Shown here: positions 62,785 through 64,000 of the stretch, piece by piece
Numbering within the stretch: position 1 is the first letter of the stretch
Layout of the letters: every line of letters begins with the position of its first letter
DNA from: Prevotella sp.
GTDB taxonomy: Bacteria; Bacteroidota; Bacteroidia; Bacteroidales; Dysgonomonadaceae
Reading direction: 5' to 3'
Assembly (NCBI GenBank): GCA_031285625.1
Contig: JAITVV010000081.1
Location: forward strand, 1 to 64,000
Length of the DNA: 64,000 nt
The notes under the pieces: model-generated
What the model was told of the DNA's origin: nothing
Seen by the model: only the letters and a program-made list of their open reading frames with translations
Database searches by the model: none
Made by a program: the position numbers and the translations under genes

Positions 62785-64000
62785 ATGAGAAAAAAAAGGA
62801 TACTTTGGGCAGATGATGAAATAGATATGTTGCGTTCACATATTCTCTTCCTGCAAGAAAAGGGATATGAGGTAACTCCCGTTAACAGTGGACAAGACGC
62901 TATTGACTGTATTCGGGAAGAAACCTTTGATATCGTTTTTCTTGACGAGAATATGCCTGGTCTGTCGGGGCTTGAAACACTTAGCCTAATCAAGGAGATC
63001 AATCCCAATATTCCTGTTATAATGATTACCAAGAGTGAGGATGAAGGCATTATGACACATGCTATAGGGAAAAAAATTGCAGATTATCTTATTAAACCGG
63101 TAAATCCGAACCAGATACTCCTTTCCATCAAGAAAAACCTGCATAAGGATGACATCGTCTCTGAAGTAACATTAGAAAGCTACAGGGAGGAATTTAGCAA
63201 AATCAGTACCCAAATAAACGAAACGTCGACTTATGCTGACTGGGTAGATATTTATAAGAAGCTTGTTTATTGGGAACTAGAGCTTACAGCATCAGACAGC
63301 CCATTAATCGATTTGCTTAAGGTGCAAAAAAATGAAGCCAATGATAGCTATTGTAAGTTTATAAAAAAGAACTACGAATCATGGTTTAGAAATGAAGCAA
63401 ACAAACCATTGATGAGTCCCGAACTTTTCTCCAAAAAGGTATTTCCATTATTAGACAATGATGAGAAGGTATTCTTTATACTTATCGATAACTTTCGTTT
63501 AGACCAGTGGTGGGACGTAAAAGACCTGCTGGCAAGCGATTTCTCAATTTCGGAGGATGAATATTTCAGTATATTACCCACTGCAACACAATATGCCCGC
63601 AATGCTATTTTTGCAGGATTGATGCCTTCCCAGATAGCCAAGCTATATCCTCATCTTTGGGTAGAAGAGGAAGAAGATGAAAGTAAAAATCTAAATGAAG
63701 AAGCATTACTGCAAACGCAAATAGATCGTTACAGGAAGAAATATACTTTTTCCTACAATAAACTATTATCCTCTTTTTCGGGTGAGAAGTTAGTTCAGAA
63801 TATGAATACATTGAACAATAAGCAGTTAAATGTAATTGTAATCAATTTTGTAGATATGCTGTCCCATGCGCGTACCGAGTCGAAAATGATACGGGAACTG
63901 GCTTCTGATGAAGCTGCATACCGGTCTCTAACCCGTTCGTGGTTCAAGCATTCCAGTACAATGGATATCCTCAGGAAGGCGAAGGATATGGGATATAAGA
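62785..64000 (+). CDS. porX: PorX, response regulator with PglZ/alkaline-phosphatase-like effector (3' end outside the window)
   Basis: The first 405 codons are present. Residues 1-120 are a receiver domain with the phospho-acceptor D54 (FLDENMPG), acidic pocket D10-D11 and Lys near 103 (DYLIKPVNP). A helical linker follows and from about 200 a phosphatase-superfamily domain begins, with FFILIDNFRLDQWWDVKDLL and FSILPTATQYARNAIFAGL, as in PorX. PorX and its kinase PorY control the type IX secretion genes in Porphyromonas and relatives. The kinase gene is not in the window. Confidence 0.9.
   Translation, partial: MRKKRILWADDEIDMLRSHILFLQEKGYEVTPVNSGQDAIDCIREETFDIVFLDENMPGLSGLETLSLIKEINPNIPVIMITKSEDEGIMTHAIGKKIADYLIKPVNPNQILLSIKKNLHKDDIVSEVTLESYREEFSKISTQINETSTYADWVDIYKKLVYWELELTASDSPLIDLLKVQKNEANDSYCKFIKKNYESWFRNEANKPLMSPELFSKKVFPLLDNDEKVFFILIDNFRLDQWWDVKDLLASDFSISEDEYFSILPTATQYARNAIFAGLMPSQIAKLYPHLWVEEEEDESKNLNEEALLQTQIDRYRKKYTFSYNKLLSSFSGEKLVQNMNTLNNKQLNVIVINFVDMLSHARTESKMIRELASDEAAYRSLTRSWFKHSSTMDILRKAKDMGYK

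Noticed and set aside
1-64000. CRISPR array or restriction-modification/defence cluster
   Set aside because: No regular short repeats with spacers and no nuclease, methyltransferase or toxin-antitoxin motifs were found.

Overview
The window looks like a chromosomal segment of a Bacteroidales bacterium, most like Dysgonomonas or a relative. The signs are a low GC content, Bacteroidetes-type -7 promoter boxes (TAnnTTTG), a SusC/SusD pair with its own ECF sigma/FecR switch, DUF4251, DUF4831 and DUF6132 families, many lipoprotein signals, and PorX, the regulator tied to type IX secretion. The genus is an inference from gene content only. No prophage, complete insertion sequence, CRISPR array or rRNA was seen.

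Layout. 1-9.4 kb: edge of a GH92 mannosidase gene, then housekeeping genes (miaA, rsfS, ftsH, a LysM lytic transglycosylase, cdsA, a YgiQ radical SAM protein). 9.2-9.9 kb: a scar with a frameshifted lipoprotein leader, a C-terminal remnant of a GH125 mannosidase, and a 143-bp inverted-terminal repeat. 9.9-13.8 kb: a large orphan protein, pyrC, and a DUF4251 lipoprotein gene broken by one in-frame TAA. 13.9-16.2 kb: the most unusual stretch. A SIS sugar-phosphate isomerase gene and a zinc-ribbon SDR gene (zero-gap coupled) are followed 8 nt later, on the same strand, by three related and atypical tRNA genes. 16.2-19.4 kb: rpoN, a membrane protein, gcvH, purE.

19.6-26.2 kb: a cobalamin operon behind a clear B12 riboswitch and promoter (cbiL, btuF, btuC, btuD, cbiJ-cbiD fusion), with palindromic repeats inserted at two of its gene junctions. 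26.2-38 kb: a DUF418 protein, the second 143-bp repeat copy, and a polysaccharide utilisation locus (ECF sigma, FecR, SusC with STN domain, SusD, GH31, GH123), probably for GalNAc-containing glycans. 38.5-50.7 kb: guaA, a MEKHLA/TPP-enzyme pair, tag, a small envelope-redox operon (DUF6132, 52-aa lipoprotein, thioredoxin, MarR), a C1 peptidase, a 7TM-HD protein, waaA, gltX. 50.7-54.3 kb: an ECF sigma/anti-sigma operon with two putative-adhesin (DUF2807/DUF4097-type) proteins. 54.4-64 kb: an Ntn amidase, a TamA/BamA-like outer membrane protein, an unrecognised membrane protein with CYTH and DUF4831 genes, a GH18 chitinase-like lipoprotein, and the start of porX.

Best candidate for something undescribed: the SIS-SDR-tRNA cluster at 13.9-16.2 kb. 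Next are a short palindromic repeat found just before the start codons of several unrelated genes, and the repeat that seems to supply the start codon of btuF.
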